Below, one piece after another: positions 53,296-63,243 of a stretch of 64,000 bases of DNA. The position numbers and the translations under genes were made by a program. Numbering within the stretch: position 1 is the first letter of the stretch; every line of letters begins with the position of its first letter. The notes below the pieces were generated by a model. That model did no database searches, was not told where the DNA came from, and saw nothing but the letters and a program-made list of their open reading frames with translations. Source of the DNA: Pseudooceanicola pacificus (GTDB lineage Bacteria > Pseudomonadota > Alphaproteobacteria > Rhodobacterales > Rhodobacteraceae). The stretch covers positions 62,001-126,000 of the forward strand of contig NZ_WNXQ01000009.1 of the NCBI RefSeq assembly GCF_009789075.1, read 5' to 3'.

Positions 53296-53610
53296 ATGCT
53301 GACCTGCATCATCCGCTACCACATCGACCCGGCAAAGAAGGCGCAATTTGCGGAATATGCCCGCAACTGGGCCGAGGCGATCCCGCGCTGCGGGGCCAGC
53401 CTGACCGGCTATTACCTGCCGCATGAGGGCTCGGCCACGCTGGCCTATGGCATTTACGACATCGAAAGCCTTGCGGCGTACGAAGCCTACAAGGCCCGGC
53501 TGGCGGCCGATCCGCTGGGGCGGCAGGCCTATGAATTCGCGCAAAGGGAAAGGTTCATCACGCGCGAGGACAGGACATTCCTGACGCGGGTCCCGCCTGC
53601 AGGTGCCTGA
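53296..53610 (+). CDS. NIPSNAP-like small protein
   Basis: A 104-aa single-domain dimeric alpha/beta-barrel protein: MLTCIIRYHIDPAKKAQFAEYARNW, then TGYYLPHEGS and IYDIESLAAYEAYKARLAADP. This pattern is the NIPSNAP family. Its biochemical role is unknown; such genes are often controlled by a divergent ArsR regulator, as here. AAGAGGG precedes the ATG at 53296. Confidence 0.75.
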   Translation: MLTCIIRYHIDPAKKAQFAEYARNWAEAIPRCGASLTGYYLPHEGSATLAYGIYDIESLAAYEAYKARLAADPLGRQAYEFAQRERFITREDRTFLTRVPPAGA

Positions 53611-53709
53611 CCCGGGACCGTGGTGCGATCTGGCGACGAACGGCGTTCCCATTTCCCCGGGCGCGTGATTACCTGCGGGCGAACCGGAACGGACAGGGGG
53701 TATGGGGTC

Positions 53710-54849
53710 ATGCGGATAGCGGTCATCGGGCGCGGGTTGATCGGGTCGGCGGCGGCCCGGCATCTGGCGCGGCAGGGGCATGACATCACCCTGATCGGCC
53801 CCGACGAACCGGCGGATCGCAAGGCCCATGACGGGGTCTTTGCCAGCCATTACGACGAGGGGCGGATCACCCGGGGGCTGGATCCCTGGCCCTTCTGGTC
53901 GACGGTCTCGCGCGCGTCGATCGCGCGGTATCGCGAGATCGAGGATGAAAGCGGCGTGCCCTTCTTTACCGAGGCGGGCAGCCTGATGGCGGGGCCCGAG
54001 GGCTCGGCGCTGATGGATCGGCTCTGCGCGGTGCGGGATCGCGACGCGATCCAATGCGAGGAATTGCGGGACAGGGACCTGGCGCGCCTGTTCCCCTATT
54101 TCGCCTTTCCCGAGGGGACGCTGGCGCTGTACGAACCGCGCAATGCCGGTCACATCAGCCCGCGCCGCCTGGTGCAGGCGCAGACCCGCGCGGCGCAGCG
54201 GGCGGGGGCGCGACTCGTGGCGGCCCGCGCGCTCGGCTTCGACGAAGGGGCGGATGGCGTGCGCATCGCGACGGAGGCAGGCGAGGTCACGGCCGACCGT
54301 GTGCTTGTCGCCGCCGGGGGGTTTACCAACACCCTGTTCGGCGGGGCGCTCGACATCACTGTCTACGCGCGCACGGCGGCGCTGCTGGAACTCTCGCCCG
54401 AGGAAGCCGCGCGGCACCGGTCGATGCCGTCGCTGATCTACCAGCAGCCCGACGGCAACGACCCCTACATGCTGCCGCCGATCCTCTACCCGGACGGCAA
54501 GTGGTACCTGAAGATGGGCGGCGACATGGTCAACGTCCTGCTGGAGGGCGAGGCGGCCCTGCGCGACTGGTTCCGCTCGGACGGCTCGGCCGAGGTCGGC
54601 GCGCAGCTGGAGGCGGCGGTCAGGGCGCGGGTGCCGGGCCTCGACATTCTGTCGCGCCGCACGATCCCCTGCGTCACCACCTATGTGGCCGAGAATATCG
54701 CGCAATTCCGCTGGATGGGGGACCGGGTGGCGGTGGCGGTGGCCGGCTGCGGGCGCGGCGCCAAATGTTCCGACGAACTGGGCCGCCTGGGCGCGGAACT
54801 GGTGCAGGGCAACGATCTGCCGGACTGGGCCTACGAGGCGGCGGTCTGA
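53710..54849 (+). CDS. FAD-dependent oxidoreductase (DAO / sarcosine oxidase-like)
   Basis: A 379-aa flavoprotein with an N-terminal FAD-binding Rossmann motif (IAVIGRGLIGSAAARHLARQG, residues 3-23) and a DAO-type fold. HISPRRLVQAQTRAAQRAGARL and ADRVLVAAGGFTN are family landmarks, and a late AVAGCGRGAKCSDELGRL holds a Cys that could carry covalent FAD, as in monomeric sarcosine oxidases. It probably oxidises a secondary or N-methyl amino acid. The ATG at 53710 follows AGGGGG. It is convergent with recR, 4 nt apart. Confidence 0.8.
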   Translation: MRIAVIGRGLIGSAAARHLARQGHDITLIGPDEPADRKAHDGVFASHYDEGRITRGLDPWPFWSTVSRASIARYREIEDESGVPFFTEAGSLMAGPEGSALMDRLCAVRDRDAIQCEELRDRDLARLFPYFAFPEGTLALYEPRNAGHISPRRLVQAQTRAAQRAGARLVAARALGFDEGADGVRIATEAGEVTADRVLVAAGGFTNTLFGGALDITVYARTAALLELSPEEAARHRSMPSLIYQQPDGNDPYMLPPILYPDGKWYLKMGGDMVNVLLEGEAALRDWFRSDGSAEVGAQLEAAVRARVPGLDILSRRTIPCVTTYVAENIAQFRWMGDRVAVAVAGCGRGAKCSDELGRLGAELVQGNDLPDWAYEAAV

Positions 54850-54853
54850 TCCC

Positions 54854-55447
54854 TCAGAGCTGCTTGCGCGCCCTGAGCGCGGCGGTGATCGTGCCGTCGT
54901 CGAGGTAGTCGAGCTCTCCGCCGATGGGCACGCCCTGGGCCAGCGAGGTCAGCATCACCCGCCCCTCCAGCTGGTCGGCGATGTAATGCGCGGTGGTCTG
55001 GCCGTCGACTGTGGCATTCAGCGCCAGGATGACCTCGGTGATGCCCTCGGGCGCGATCCGGTCCAGCAGGCGGGGGATGCGCAGCTCCTCGGGGCCGATG
55101 GCGTCAAGCGCCGAAAGCGTGCCGCCCAGCACGTGATAGCGCCCGCGGAACACGCCCGAGCGTTCCATCGCCCAGAGGTCGGCCACATCCTCGACCACGC
55201 AGAGCTCGCCATTGGCGCGTTTCTCGGACAGGCAGATGTCGCAGCGGTCGGTGCTGCCGAGGTTGCCGCAGGTGGCGCATTCGCGCACCGAGGCGGCCAC
55301 CCGGTGCATCTGGTCGGCCAGCGGCGTCAGCAGCAGGGCGCGCTTGCGGATCATGTGCAGCACCGCGCGCCGGGCCGAGCGCGGGCCCAGGCCGGGCAGC
55401 CGCGCCATCATGTCGATCAGCGCCTGGATGTCGCCGGTGGAACTCAT
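54854..55447 (-). CDS. recR: Recombination protein RecR
   Basis: A 197-aa DNA-repair protein acting with RecF and RecO in gap repair. It has an HhH segment ([18 protein letters not shown]), a four-Cys zinc finger ([16 protein letters not shown]) and a Toprim domain ([17 protein letters not shown]). It is the last gene of the dnaX-ybaB-recR neighbourhood. Its start overlaps the stop of the small membrane-protein gene (ATGA). Confidence 0.95.
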   Translation of the reverse strand: MSSTGDIQALIDMMARLPGLGPRSARRAVLHMIRKRALLLTPLADQMHRVAASVRECATCGNLGSTDRCDICLSEKRANGELCVVEDVADLWAMERSGVFRGRYHVLGGTLSALDAIGPEELRIPRLLDRIAPEGITEVILALNATVDGQTTAHYIADQLEGRVMLTSLAQGVPIGGELDYLDDGTITAALRARKQL

Positions 55448-55779
55448 AGCGCGGTGCCCATGAACAGGCGCCGGTGGGCGCGCCAGAACCCGGCGGCGTC
55501 GGCCACCGGCCGGCGGGCGGCCAGGGCGCGCAGAGCGGCAGGCAGCCAGAGCGCCAGCCAGCCCAGGCAGAAGGGAAAGAACATCAGCGCGACGGCGGAC
55601 GCGGCGGCCCTGAGGGGGCCATAGGGCCCTTCGCCAAGCGCCTCGCCCGCGGCCTCAAGCCCGATCCCGGTGGCAAAGAGCGCCAGCCCGGTGACGAGCC
55701 AGGGCAGCAGCGCGCCCAGCACGACCCCCGACACCCGGACAGGCGACAGCGGGCCGGGGCCGGCCAGGCGCAGTGCCAT
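55444..55779 (-). CDS. Small membrane protein between ybaB and recR
   Basis: A 111-aa protein with two strong hydrophobic segments (about residues 18-40 and 60-85) and no known domain. A TTG at about 55809 that overlaps the ybaB stop would add some 10 residues (IAPFLLTPD) and is a possible true start. Its stop overlaps recR by 4 nt. An extra gene here is unusual for the otherwise universal ybaB-recR junction. The function is unknown. Confidence 0.6.
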   Translation of the reverse strand: MALRLAGPGPLSPVRVSGVVLGALLPWLVTGLALFATGIGLEAAGEALGEGPYGPLRAAASAVALMFFPFCLGWLALWLPAALRALAARRPVADAAGFWRAHRRLFMGTAL

Positions 55780-55805
55780 GTCAGGGGTCAGAAGGAAGGG
55801 CGCGA

Positions 55806-56150
55806 TCAAAACGGCAGCTTGAGGTCCTTGGGCAGGCCCATGGCTTCGGTCAGCTTGTTCATCTCTTCCTGCTGACGGTCCTGCGCGCGGGACTGGGCGT
55901 CCTTGATGGCGGCGAGGATCAAATCCTCGACCACTTCCTTTTCGTCGGGGTTGAAGATCGACGGGTCGATGTCCAGCGACTTGAGCTCGCCCTTGGCGCT
56001 GCAGCTGGCCTTGACGAGGCCCGCGCCGCTTTCGCCGGTGACGATCATGGCATGCATGTCCTCCTGCAGCTGCGTCATCTTGGTCTGCAGCTCCTGGGCG
56101 GACTTCATCATCTTGGCCATGTCGCCCATCTGTCCGAGGCCCTTGAACAT
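55806..56150 (-). CDS. ybaB: Nucleoid-associated protein YbaB/EbfC
   Basis: A 114-aa DNA-binding protein forming tweezer-like dimers. It opens MFKGLGQMGDMAKMMKSAQELQTKM and carries VTGESGAGLVKASCSAKGELKSLDIDPS, the family core. AGGAG precedes the ATG at 56150. It lies downstream of dnaX (174 bp) in the conserved dnaX-ybaB-recR order. Confidence 0.94.
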   Translation of the reverse strand: MFKGLGQMGDMAKMMKSAQELQTKMTQLQEDMHAMIVTGESGAGLVKASCSAKGELKSLDIDPSIFNPDEKEVVEDLILAAIKDAQSRAQDRQQEEMNKLTEAMGLPKDLKLPF

Positions 56151-56324
56151 TCCGTGATCTCCTTTGTCTCTCTGCTCCGGCGGCAGGCCGGGTTTGCATG
56201 TCATATTGCGGCATGACCCGCGCGGCGCAAGGGCCGGGGGCCTGTCAGTCTGCCCCGGCGCCGGTCTTTCTTGCCGGCGGTCTTGCCTGGCGCCAGTCTC
56301 TCCCGTCACCAGTCCCCCGCGGCG

Positions 56325-58091
56325 TCAGTCTTCCTCGAAGGGGTCCCACTCGTCCTCGACCTCGGGCAGGGCCTCGGCCTCGGCGGTGGCGGCGACCTCC
56401 TCGGGGGTGCGGATCGCGGTGATCCTGGCCTTGGGAAAGGCGGTCAGCACGGCCGAGACCAGCGGATGGGCCAGGGCCTCCTGCTCCAGCGCGCGGGCGC
56501 GGGCGTCGCGCACCTCGGCGATGGTCTCGCCCCCGCCCTCGTTCACCAGGGTCACGGCCCAGCGGTTGCCGGTCCAGTGCTGCAGCCGCTGCCCCAGGCG
56601 CTGCGCCAGGTCCTGCGGCGCGCCGGGGGCGGGCTGGAACTCGATCCGGCCGGGGCGATAGGCGGCCAGGCGGAGGCCGGTCTCGACCTCGACCAGCAGT
56701 TTCACGTCGCGGTTGGAGCGGATCAGCTCGACCACATGCTCGAAGCTGGGATAGCGGGCCAGCGCCTGTTCGGCAGCCAGCGCCATCGCCTCGCCGCCGC
56801 CGCCCTGCTGGACGGGCCCGCGTGAGGGCTGGGGCGCGGGGGCGGCGGATCCTGCGGCATGGGCCCCCGGCGCGGAGGCCGGGGGGCGCTGCGCCATGCC
56901 GCCACCGGGGGGCGGCGGCGGGGGCGTTTCCGATTGCAGGCGGCGCAGCAGTTCCTCCGGCGCGGGCAGGTCGGCGACATGGGTCAGGCGGATGATCGCC
57001 ATCTCGGCCGCCATCATCGCATTGGGCGCGGCGGCGACTTCTTCCAGCGATTTCAGCAGCATCTGCCACATCCGGGTCAGCACCCGCATCGGCAGACGGG
57101 TGGCTAGGTCCTGCCCCCGGGCGCGTTCGTCGGGGCCGATGGTGGGATCCTCGGCCGCCTCGGGCGTGATCTGCACGACGGAAATCCAGTGCGTGATCTC
57201 GGCCAGGTCGCGCAGCACCGCCATCGGGTCGGCCCCGTCGGCATATTGCGCCGACAATTCGCCCAGGGCGGCGGCGGCATCGCCCCGCATGATCATCTCG
57301 AACAGGTCCAGCACGCGGCCCCGGTCGGCCAGCCCCAGCATGGCGCGCACCTGATCGGCGCCTGTCTCGCCCGCGCCGTGGCTGATCGCCTGGTCCAGCA
57401 GCGAGGTCGCGTCGCGGGCCGACCCTTCGGCGGCGCGCACGATCAGCGCCAGGGCGTCGTCGGTGATCTCGGCCCCTTCGGCCCCGGCGATGCGGCGCAT
57501 CAGGGCCAGCATCACCTCGGGTTCGATCCGGCGCAGGTCGAAGCGCTGGCAGCGCGACAGCACCGTCACCGGGACCTTGCGGATCTCGGTGGTGGCAAAG
57601 ATGAACTTCACATGGGCGGGCGGCTCTTCCAGCGTCTTGAGCAGCGCGTTGAACGCGCTGGTCGAGAGCATGTGCACCTCGTCGATGATGTAGATCTTGT
57701 AGCGCGCCGAGGCCGCCCGGTAGTGCACCGAGTCGATGATCTCGCGGATATCGTTGACCGAGGTGTTCGACGCCGCGTCCATTTCCAGCACGTCGACGTG
57801 ACGGCCCTCCATGATCGCCTTGCAATGCTCGCACTGGCCGCAGGGTTCGGTGGTGGGCCCGCCGGTGCCGTCGGTGCCGATGCAGTTCATCCCCTTGGCG
57901 ATGATCCGCGCGGTGGTCGTCTTTCCGGTGCCCCGGATGCCCGTCATGATGAAGGCCTGGGCGATGCGGTCGGCCTTGAAGGCGTTGCGCAGGGTGCGCA
58001 CCATCGCATCCTGTCCGACGAGGTCGGCAAAGGTTTCGGGCCGGTATTTCCGGGCCAGGACCTGGTAGGCCTTGGGTTGGGTATCCTGCAT
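56325..58091 (-). CDS. dnaX: DNA polymerase III subunit gamma/tau
   Basis: A 588-aa clamp-loader ATPase. Walker A is GIRGTGKTTTARIIAKG near residues 50-66. The four-Cys zinc module (CIGTDGTGG...CGQCEHC) has a longer spacing than in E. coli. Walker B is IYIIDEVHMLS, and sensor 1 is FATTEIRKVPVTVLSRCQ. A Pro/Ala-rich linker near residues 395-425 leads to the tau tail, which ends in an acidic EDEWDPFEED. No E. coli-like A-rich slippery sequence for making gamma is visible in this GC-rich gene. Confidence 0.95.
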   Translation of the reverse strand: MQDTQPKAYQVLARKYRPETFADLVGQDAMVRTLRNAFKADRIAQAFIMTGIRGTGKTTTARIIAKGMNCIGTDGTGGPTTEPCGQCEHCKAIMEGRHVDVLEMDAASNTSVNDIREIIDSVHYRAASARYKIYIIDEVHMLSTSAFNALLKTLEEPPAHVKFIFATTEIRKVPVTVLSRCQRFDLRRIEPEVMLALMRRIAGAEGAEITDDALALIVRAAEGSARDATSLLDQAISHGAGETGADQVRAMLGLADRGRVLDLFEMIMRGDAAAALGELSAQYADGADPMAVLRDLAEITHWISVVQITPEAAEDPTIGPDERARGQDLATRLPMRVLTRMWQMLLKSLEEVAAAPNAMMAAEMAIIRLTHVADLPAPEELLRRLQSETPPPPPPGGGMAQRPPASAPGAHAAGSAAPAPQPSRGPVQQGGGGEAMALAAEQALARYPSFEHVVELIRSNRDVKLLVEVETGLRLAAYRPGRIEFQPAPGAPQDLAQRLGQRLQHWTGNRWAVTLVNEGGGETIAEVRDARARALEQEALAHPLVSAVLTAFPKARITAIRTPEEVAATAEAEALPEVEDEWDPFEED

Positions 58092-58177
58092 GGGGCGGTG
58101 GCGTCCTCGCGGTTCTGCCCGAACCTAAAGCGCGGCGCGGGCGGCGTCCACCTGATAGGCGGTTCCGGGCCGCGCGA

Positions 58178-58522
58178 TCAGGTGTCGACGGTTGTGGTGA
58201 CCGGGCCGGGCGGCGGGGGCGGGCTGTCGGGGCGCTGGACCGACATCTCGGGCCAGAGCAGCAGCGCCGCGATGCCCAGGGCCAGCGCCAGCGCGACCAG
58301 CCCGGGGATGCGCGCCAGCCAGCGCCGCGCGGCGCCCGGCTGACGCCCCGACAGCGCCCAGAGCCAGAAGGCGGGCAAGCCGGCGGCCAGCTGGAAGGCG
58401 AGGAAGGTCATCACCCGGTTCAGCCCGCGCGTCAGCCCCATATCGGTGGCGGGTGTCAGGGCGGGCACCGCCACGGACAGGATCATCATCGCGATCCAGA
58501 TCGCTGCCAATACGCGCACCAT
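58178..58522 (-). CDS. Hypothetical membrane protein
   Basis: A 114-aa protein with three hydrophobic stretches (about residues 4-22, 38-57 and 72-91) and a C-terminal Pro run (SPPPPPGPVTTT). No recognised domain. It lies 86 bp upstream of dnaX on the same strand, so it could share a transcript. Confidence 0.6.
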   Translation of the reverse strand: MVRVLAAIWIAMMILSVAVPALTPATDMGLTRGLNRVMTFLAFQLAAGLPAFWLWALSGRQPGAARRWLARIPGLVALALALGIAALLLWPEMSVQRPDSPPPPPGPVTTTVDT

Positions 58523-58730
58523 CTCGGCCCCATGCGTTGCTGTCGCCCCCTTTGTGCCGCCGCAGGGCCGCGGGTTCCAGTCCGGAATTCCATGCCGCAG
58601 GGGGCTGCGTCATCTTACCCGATCAAAACAATCAGTTTAAGAATTGACATCACCTACTGTTTTGCTCAGGTTCCGGGCAATCACATGTCCGGGCGACTCT
58701 CGCGTCCGGAGCCCGACGAAAGGACCCGTC

Positions 58731-59993
58731 ATGACCGGCCGCTTCGCCCTGTTCCTCGCCACCACCGCCCTGACGGCCGCCCCCGCATTTGCGGTCGAGA
58801 AGGCCGAAGTGATCGACACCTATGCCGATATCGCCCTGGCCGGGTACGAGGACAGCCTGTCCACCGCCAGGGCCCTGCAGGCGGCGGTGCGGACGCTGGT
58901 CGACACCCCCTCGGCCGAGGCGCTGGAGGCCGCGCGCATCGCGTGGAAGGCCGCCCGCGTGCCGTATCAGCAGACCGAGGCCTTCCGCTTCGGCAATCCC
59001 ATCGTGGACGACTGGGAGGGCAAGGTGAATTCCTGGCCGCTGGACGAGGGGCTGATCGACTATGTCGACCCGGGCTATGGCGGGGCGACGGATGAAAACG
59101 GCTATGCCGCGCTGAACGTGATCGCGACGCCGAAATTCACCCTGTCGGGCGAAGAGGTCGACGCGACCGAGATCACCCCCGAGCTGATCGAGTCGACCCT
59201 GCACGAGGCCGACGAGGTCGAGGCCAATGTCGCCTCGGGCTACCATGCCATCGAATTCCTGCTCTGGGGCCAGGATCTGCACGGGACCGAGGCCGGGGCG
59301 GGCGAACGCCCCTGGACCGATTACGCCACGGGCGATGACTGCACCCACGGCAACTGCGACCGGCGCGGGGCCTATCTGACGGCGGCGACCCAGCTGCTGG
59401 TGTCGGATCTGGAATATATGGCAGCCCAGTGGGCCGAGGACGGCGCGGCCCGCACCACGCTGGAATCGGACGAGGATGCCGGCATCGTGGCGATGCTGAC
59501 CGGGATGGGTAGCCTGTCCTATGGCGAACAGGCGGGCGAGCGGATGAAGCTGGGCCTGATGCTGAACGACCCCGAGGAAGAGCATGACTGCTTTTCCGAC
59601 AACACCCACATGAGCCATTACTACGACGGCAAGGGCGTGCAGAACGTCTATCTGGGCACGTATACCCGCGTCGACGGTTCGACCGTCAGCGGCCCGTCCC
59701 TGTCGGATCTGGTGGCCGAGGCCGATCCCGCGGTCGACACCCGCCTGACCGGCGAACTGGAGTCGACGATGGCGGCGCTTGGCGCGATCCGCGATGCGGC
59801 CGAAGGCGGGTTTCACTACGACATGATGCTGGCACGCGGCAATGCCGAAGGCGAGGCGCTGATCCAGGCCGCCGTCGACGGGCTGATCACGCAGACCCGC
59901 TCCATCGAGAGGGCCGTCGCGGCGCTCGGGCTGGACCAGATCGGGTTTGCGGGCTCGGATTCGCTCGACAATCCCGATGCGGTGTTCCAGTAA
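58731..59993 (+). CDS. Imelysin family periplasmic iron-uptake protein (IcmP-like)
   Basis: A 420-aa secreted protein. Signal peptide of about 21 residues (GRFALFLATTALTAAPAFA). The imelysin GxHxxE site reads GYHAIEFLLWGQDL near residue 170, and HHxMSHYYDGKGVQNVYLGTY lies in the second half. Imelysins (peptidase M75, EfeO/ICMP-like) bind iron at the cell surface; the protease claim for ICMP is doubtful. This is the first gene of an operon with bfd, bfr and a second imelysin. The ATG at 58731 follows AAGGA. TTGACA at 58644-58649 marks the likely promoter zone, but no good -10 or Fur/Irr box could be assigned. Confidence 0.88.
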   Translation: MTGRFALFLATTALTAAPAFAVEKAEVIDTYADIALAGYEDSLSTARALQAAVRTLVDTPSAEALEAARIAWKAARVPYQQTEAFRFGNPIVDDWEGKVNSWPLDEGLIDYVDPGYGGATDENGYAALNVIATPKFTLSGEEVDATEITPELIESTLHEADEVEANVASGYHAIEFLLWGQDLHGTEAGAGERPWTDYATGDDCTHGNCDRRGAYLTAATQLLVSDLEYMAAQWAEDGAARTTLESDEDAGIVAMLTGMGSLSYGEQAGERMKLGLMLNDPEEEHDCFSDNTHMSHYYDGKGVQNVYLGTYTRVDGSTVSGPSLSDLVAEADPAVDTRLTGELESTMAALGAIRDAAEGGFHYDMMLARGNAEGEALIQAAVDGLITQTRSIERAVAALGLDQIGFAGSDSLDNPDAVFQ

Positions 59994-60005
59994 GGAGGCC
60001 ACGCG

Positions 60006-60281
60006 ATGATCGTCTGCCATTGCCGGCACATCACCGACCGCGACATCCATTCGGCCATCGACTGGATGCGCGCCGCGGACCCGGCGACGATCATCACGCC
60101 GGGCAAGGTGTATCGCGCGCTCGGCAAGGCGGCGGATTGCGGCGGCTGCATGCCCCTGTTCCTGTCGACCATGCGGGCGAACGACAACACCGGTGTCCCC
60201 ATGCAGCTACGCGGCCTGCGCCGCGGCCAACAGGAGGGAGCCGAATATGAAGGGCGACGCCAAGGTCATCGAGTACCTTAA
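60006..60281 (+). CDS. bfd: Bacterioferritin-associated ferredoxin
   Basis: A 91-aa [2Fe-2S] protein. CHC (residues 4-6) and CGGC (residues 47-50) are the four Bfd cluster ligands, and [12 protein letters not shown] follows the known pattern. Bfd donates electrons to bacterioferritin to release iron. The core is about 60 residues; the rest reads through the bfr ribosome-binding site and overlaps bfr by 35 nt, so the C-terminal tail is unusually long and may be dispensable. It lies 12 nt after the imelysin stop. Confidence 0.9.
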   Translation: MIVCHCRHITDRDIHSAIDWMRAADPATIITPGKVYRALGKAADCGGCMPLFLSTMRANDNTGVPMQLRGLRRGQQEGAEYEGRRQGHRVP

Positions 60282-60732
60282 CAGCGCATTGCGCAGCGAG
60301 CTGACCGCGGTCAGCCAGTACTGGCTGCACTTTCGCATGCAGGAAGACTGGGGCCTCGGCCACATGGCCAGGAAAAGCCGCGAGGAAAGCATCGAAGAGA
60401 TGCACCACGCGGACAAGCTGATCCAGCGCATCCTGTTCCTGGAGGGCCACCCGAACCTGCAGAAACTGGACCCGCTCCGGATCGGCGAAACCCCGATCGA
60501 GACGCTGAAATCCGACCTCGCCGCCGAGCACGAGGCCCGCGAACTCTATCGCGAGGCGCGGGAATATTGCGGGTCGGTCAGCGATTTTGTCTCGATGAAG
60601 CTGTTCGAGGAGCTGATGGCGGACGAGGAAGGGCATATCGACTTCCTGGAAACCCAGATCGACCTCTACGAAAAGATCGGTGGCGAACGCTATGCCCAAC
60701 TCAACGCGTCGAAGATGGACGAAGCCGAGTAA
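60247..60732 (+). CDS. bfr: Bacterioferritin
   Basis: A 161-aa iron-storage subunit that forms a 24-mer shell. Ferroxidase ligands are at the standard positions: Glu18, Glu51, His54, then Glu94-type [11 protein letters not shown] and [15 protein letters not shown]. Met52 is the haem ligand. AGGAGG is just upstream of the ATG at 60247. It overlaps bfd by 35 nt and the di-haem gene by 41 nt, a very compact arrangement. Confidence 0.94.
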   Translation: MKGDAKVIEYLNSALRSELTAVSQYWLHFRMQEDWGLGHMARKSREESIEEMHHADKLIQRILFLEGHPNLQKLDPLRIGETPIETLKSDLAAEHEARELYREAREYCGSVSDFVSMKLFEELMADEEGHIDFLETQIDLYEKIGGERYAQLNASKMDEAE

Positions 60733-62263
60733 GCGCTTCGCCTGTCTTCTTCTGGCTTGCCTGCCGGCGGCGGTCGCTGCTGCCGACCTCGCTTCGGACC
60801 CGCATCTGGACACGATCCCGCGCAGCGCGGACGACGCCGCGCGGATCGCCCGGGTCACCGAACCCGCCACGGATTTCACCGCGCCCGAAAGGTTCGAGGG
60901 CAATCCCGCCGGTGCCGCCACGGTGCGGGCGCGCGACAATGCGGATGCGTTCTCGCAGCCCTCGGGCAACATGTCCTTCGAGAACGAATTGCTGTTCAAG
61001 GTGGGCAACGGGCTGTTCCGCAAGATCTGGGTCTCGTCGCCCTCGTCCACGCTGGCCTCGGACGGGCTGGGCCCGCTGTTCAACGCGCGCGGCTGCCAGT
61101 CCTGCCACCTGAAGGACGGGCGCGGCCACCCGCCGGTGGAGGGAGAGGAGCCGAGCTCGATCTTTCTGCGTGTGTCGGTGCCCGCCGGCGACGATGAGCC
61201 GATGACCGGGATCGAGGCCTATCTGGCCGCGCTCGATGGCCATGTCGACCGCGACCGGCCCGACCCGGTCTATGGCCTGCAGTTGCAGAACTTTGCCGTG
61301 CAGGGCCAGCCCGCCGAATACCGGCTGGGCGTCGAATGGGCCGAGGAAGAAATCGCCCTGTCCGATGGCGAAAGCGCCAGCCTGCGCCGCCCGGTCTGGC
61401 GCGCCGACAACCTGGGCTACGGCCCCCTGGGCGAGGGGGCGATGACCTCGCCCCGCGTGGCGCCGCAGATGATCGGGCTGGGCCTGCTGGAGGCGATCCC
61501 CGCCGGCGATATCCTGGCGCATGAGGATCCCGACGACGCCGATGGCGACGGCATCTCGGGGAGGGCCAATATCGTCTGGTCCGAGGAATTCGGCCAGCCC
61601 ATGCTGGGCCGTTTCGGGCTGAAGGCCGGGATGCCCACCATCAAGGCGCAGTCGGCGGGGGCGTTTTCCGGAGACATCGGGATCAGCTCGCCCATGCATG
61701 CGGCGGGCTGGGGCGAATGCACCGCCGCGCAGGACATCTGCCGGGGCCTGCCCGACGGCGGCGGCGATGCGCGCGGCACCGAGATCGACGGCGAAGGGCT
61801 GGATCTCGTCACCTTCTACTCGCGCAACCTTGCGGTGCCCGCCCGGCGCGACATCGACGATCCCGAGGTGCTGCGCGGCAAGGAGGTGTTCTATGCCACC
61901 GGCTGCACCTCGTGCCACGTTCCGAAATTCGTGACCGCCCGGCTGAAGGGGCGCGACGAGCAGAGTTTCCAGCTGATCTGGCCCTATACCGACCTTCTGC
62001 TGCACGACATGGGCGAGGGGCTGGCGGACAACCGTCCTGAATTCCGCGCCAACGGACGTGAGTGGCGTACCGCGCCGCTCTGGGGTATCGGCTTGACCCG
62101 GCAGGTGAGCGGACACAGCTTCCTGCTGCACGACGGCCGGGCGCGGAGCCTGCTGGAGGCGGTCCTGTGGCACGGCGGAGAGGCCGAGGCCCAGAAACAG
62201 GCCGTGATCGACATGCCCGCGCCGGATCGTGCCGCCCTGATACGATACCTGGAGTCGCTGTGA
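60692..62263 (+). CDS. Di-haem cytochrome-c protein (DUF1111, thiol-oxidoreductase-like)
   Basis: A 523-aa exported protein. Signal peptide with a basic start and [14 protein letters not shown] core. Two haem-c sites, CQSCH (about residue 143) and CTSCH (about residue 412), define the DUF1111/DHOR group, with MauG-like segments [15 protein letters not shown] and [19 protein letters not shown]. The recalled Pseudomonas IcmP operon also has such a protein between two imelysins, suggesting periplasmic iron redox work. The ATG at 60692 overlaps bfr by 41 nt; the GTG further upstream is less likely. Confidence 0.88.
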   Translation: MPNSTRRRWTKPSKRFACLLLACLPAAVAAADLASDPHLDTIPRSADDAARIARVTEPATDFTAPERFEGNPAGAATVRARDNADAFSQPSGNMSFENELLFKVGNGLFRKIWVSSPSSTLASDGLGPLFNARGCQSCHLKDGRGHPPVEGEEPSSIFLRVSVPAGDDEPMTGIEAYLAALDGHVDRDRPDPVYGLQLQNFAVQGQPAEYRLGVEWAEEEIALSDGESASLRRPVWRADNLGYGPLGEGAMTSPRVAPQMIGLGLLEAIPAGDILAHEDPDDADGDGISGRANIVWSEEFGQPMLGRFGLKAGMPTIKAQSAGAFSGDIGISSPMHAAGWGECTAAQDICRGLPDGGGDARGTEIDGEGLDLVTFYSRNLAVPARRDIDDPEVLRGKEVFYATGCTSCHVPKFVTARLKGRDEQSFQLIWPYTDLLLHDMGEGLADNRPEFRANGREWRTAPLWGIGLTRQVSGHSFLLHDGRARSLLEAVLWHGGEAEAQKQAVIDMPAPDRAALIRYLESL

Positions 62264-63243
62264 TGATCCGAACCCTGGCCCTTGCCCTGACCCTTGCCGG
62301 ACCGGTTGCCGCCGCGGTGCCCGAGGTGGTGAACGAACACGCCATGCCGGGGTTTCAGGCCTTCAGCAGGGCGACCTCGGCCCTGGCCGATGCGGCGGCG
62401 GCCGATTGCACCCCTGCCGCGCTCGACGACAGCTACAACGCCGCCTTCGATGCCTGGCTGGGCGTGGCGCATCTGCAGCTTGGCCCGACCGAGGCGGTGA
62501 CCCATTCCATCGCCTTCTGGCCCGACAAGCGCGGTTTTGTCGGCAAGACCCTGGCCGGGATGATCGCCGATCAGGACCCGGTGGCCGATGACGTGGGCGG
62601 CTATGCCGAGGTCTCGGCGGCGGCGCGCGGGTTCTTCGCGCTTGAGGCGATGCTGTTCGATCCCGCGTTCGACGGTTATGAGACCGGCAGCTATTCCTGC
62701 CGGCTGGTGCAGACCATCGCCGCCGACCTGGCCCGCACCGCGACCCGGCTGGAAACCGGCTGGGCCGGGGGGTTTGCCGATACGCTGCTCAGCGCCGGGG
62801 CGGACAACAATCCGGTCTACCTCAGCAAGGACGAGGCGCTGCGCGCGCTCTATACCCAGCTGATGGCGGGGCTGGAGTTCAACGCCGAAACCCGGCTGGG
62901 CCGTCCTTTGGGCACGTTCGAGCGCCCCCGCCCGACCCGGGCCGAGGCCTGGCGGTCCGGCCGTCCCCTGCGCAATGTCGAACTGTCGCTCAAGGCGCTG
63001 CACGGGCTGGCCAGAACGCTGGCCAACGGCCCGACCCCTGAGACCGACGCGGCCTTTGCCGCGGCGGCGGATGTCACGGCGAATATCGAGGACCCGACCT
63101 TCCAGACCATCGAGGATCCGCAGGAGCGGCTGCATGTCGAGATCCTGCAGCAGCGCATTCAGGCGATCCGCGCCGCCGTCTCGGACGAGATCGGCGATCC
63201 GCTGGGCGTGGCCGCCGGGTTCAACTCGGGCGACGGGGACTGA
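62263..63243 (+). CDS. Second imelysin family protein
   Basis: A 326-aa secreted imelysin. Signal peptide of about 17 residues (LALALTLAGPVAAA). Imelysin pattern FDAWLGVAHLQLGP and FFALEAMLFDP in place of the GxHxxE motif: here the helix lacks the His, so this paralogue may not bind metal in the same way. LSKDEALRALYTQLMAGLEFNAETRLG fits the C-terminal bundle. Start overlaps the DUF1111 stop by one base (TGATG). A 106-bp gap separates it from the DUF1513 gene. Confidence 0.82.
   Translation: MIRTLALALTLAGPVAAAVPEVVNEHAMPGFQAFSRATSALADAAAADCTPAALDDSYNAAFDAWLGVAHLQLGPTEAVTHSIAFWPDKRGFVGKTLAGMIADQDPVADDVGGYAEVSAAARGFFALEAMLFDPAFDGYETGSYSCRLVQTIAADLARTATRLETGWAGGFADTLLSAGADNNPVYLSKDEALRALYTQLMAGLEFNAETRLGRPLGTFERPRPTRAEAWRSGRPLRNVELSLKALHGLARTLANGPTPETDAAFAAAADVTANIEDPTFQTIEDPQERLHVEILQQRIQAIRAAVSDEIGDPLGVAAGFNSGDGD

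Noticed and set aside
58092..58177. SRP (4.5S) RNA gene upstream of dnaX
   Set aside because: No GGTCAGG...GGAAG loop consensus could be found in this short gap.
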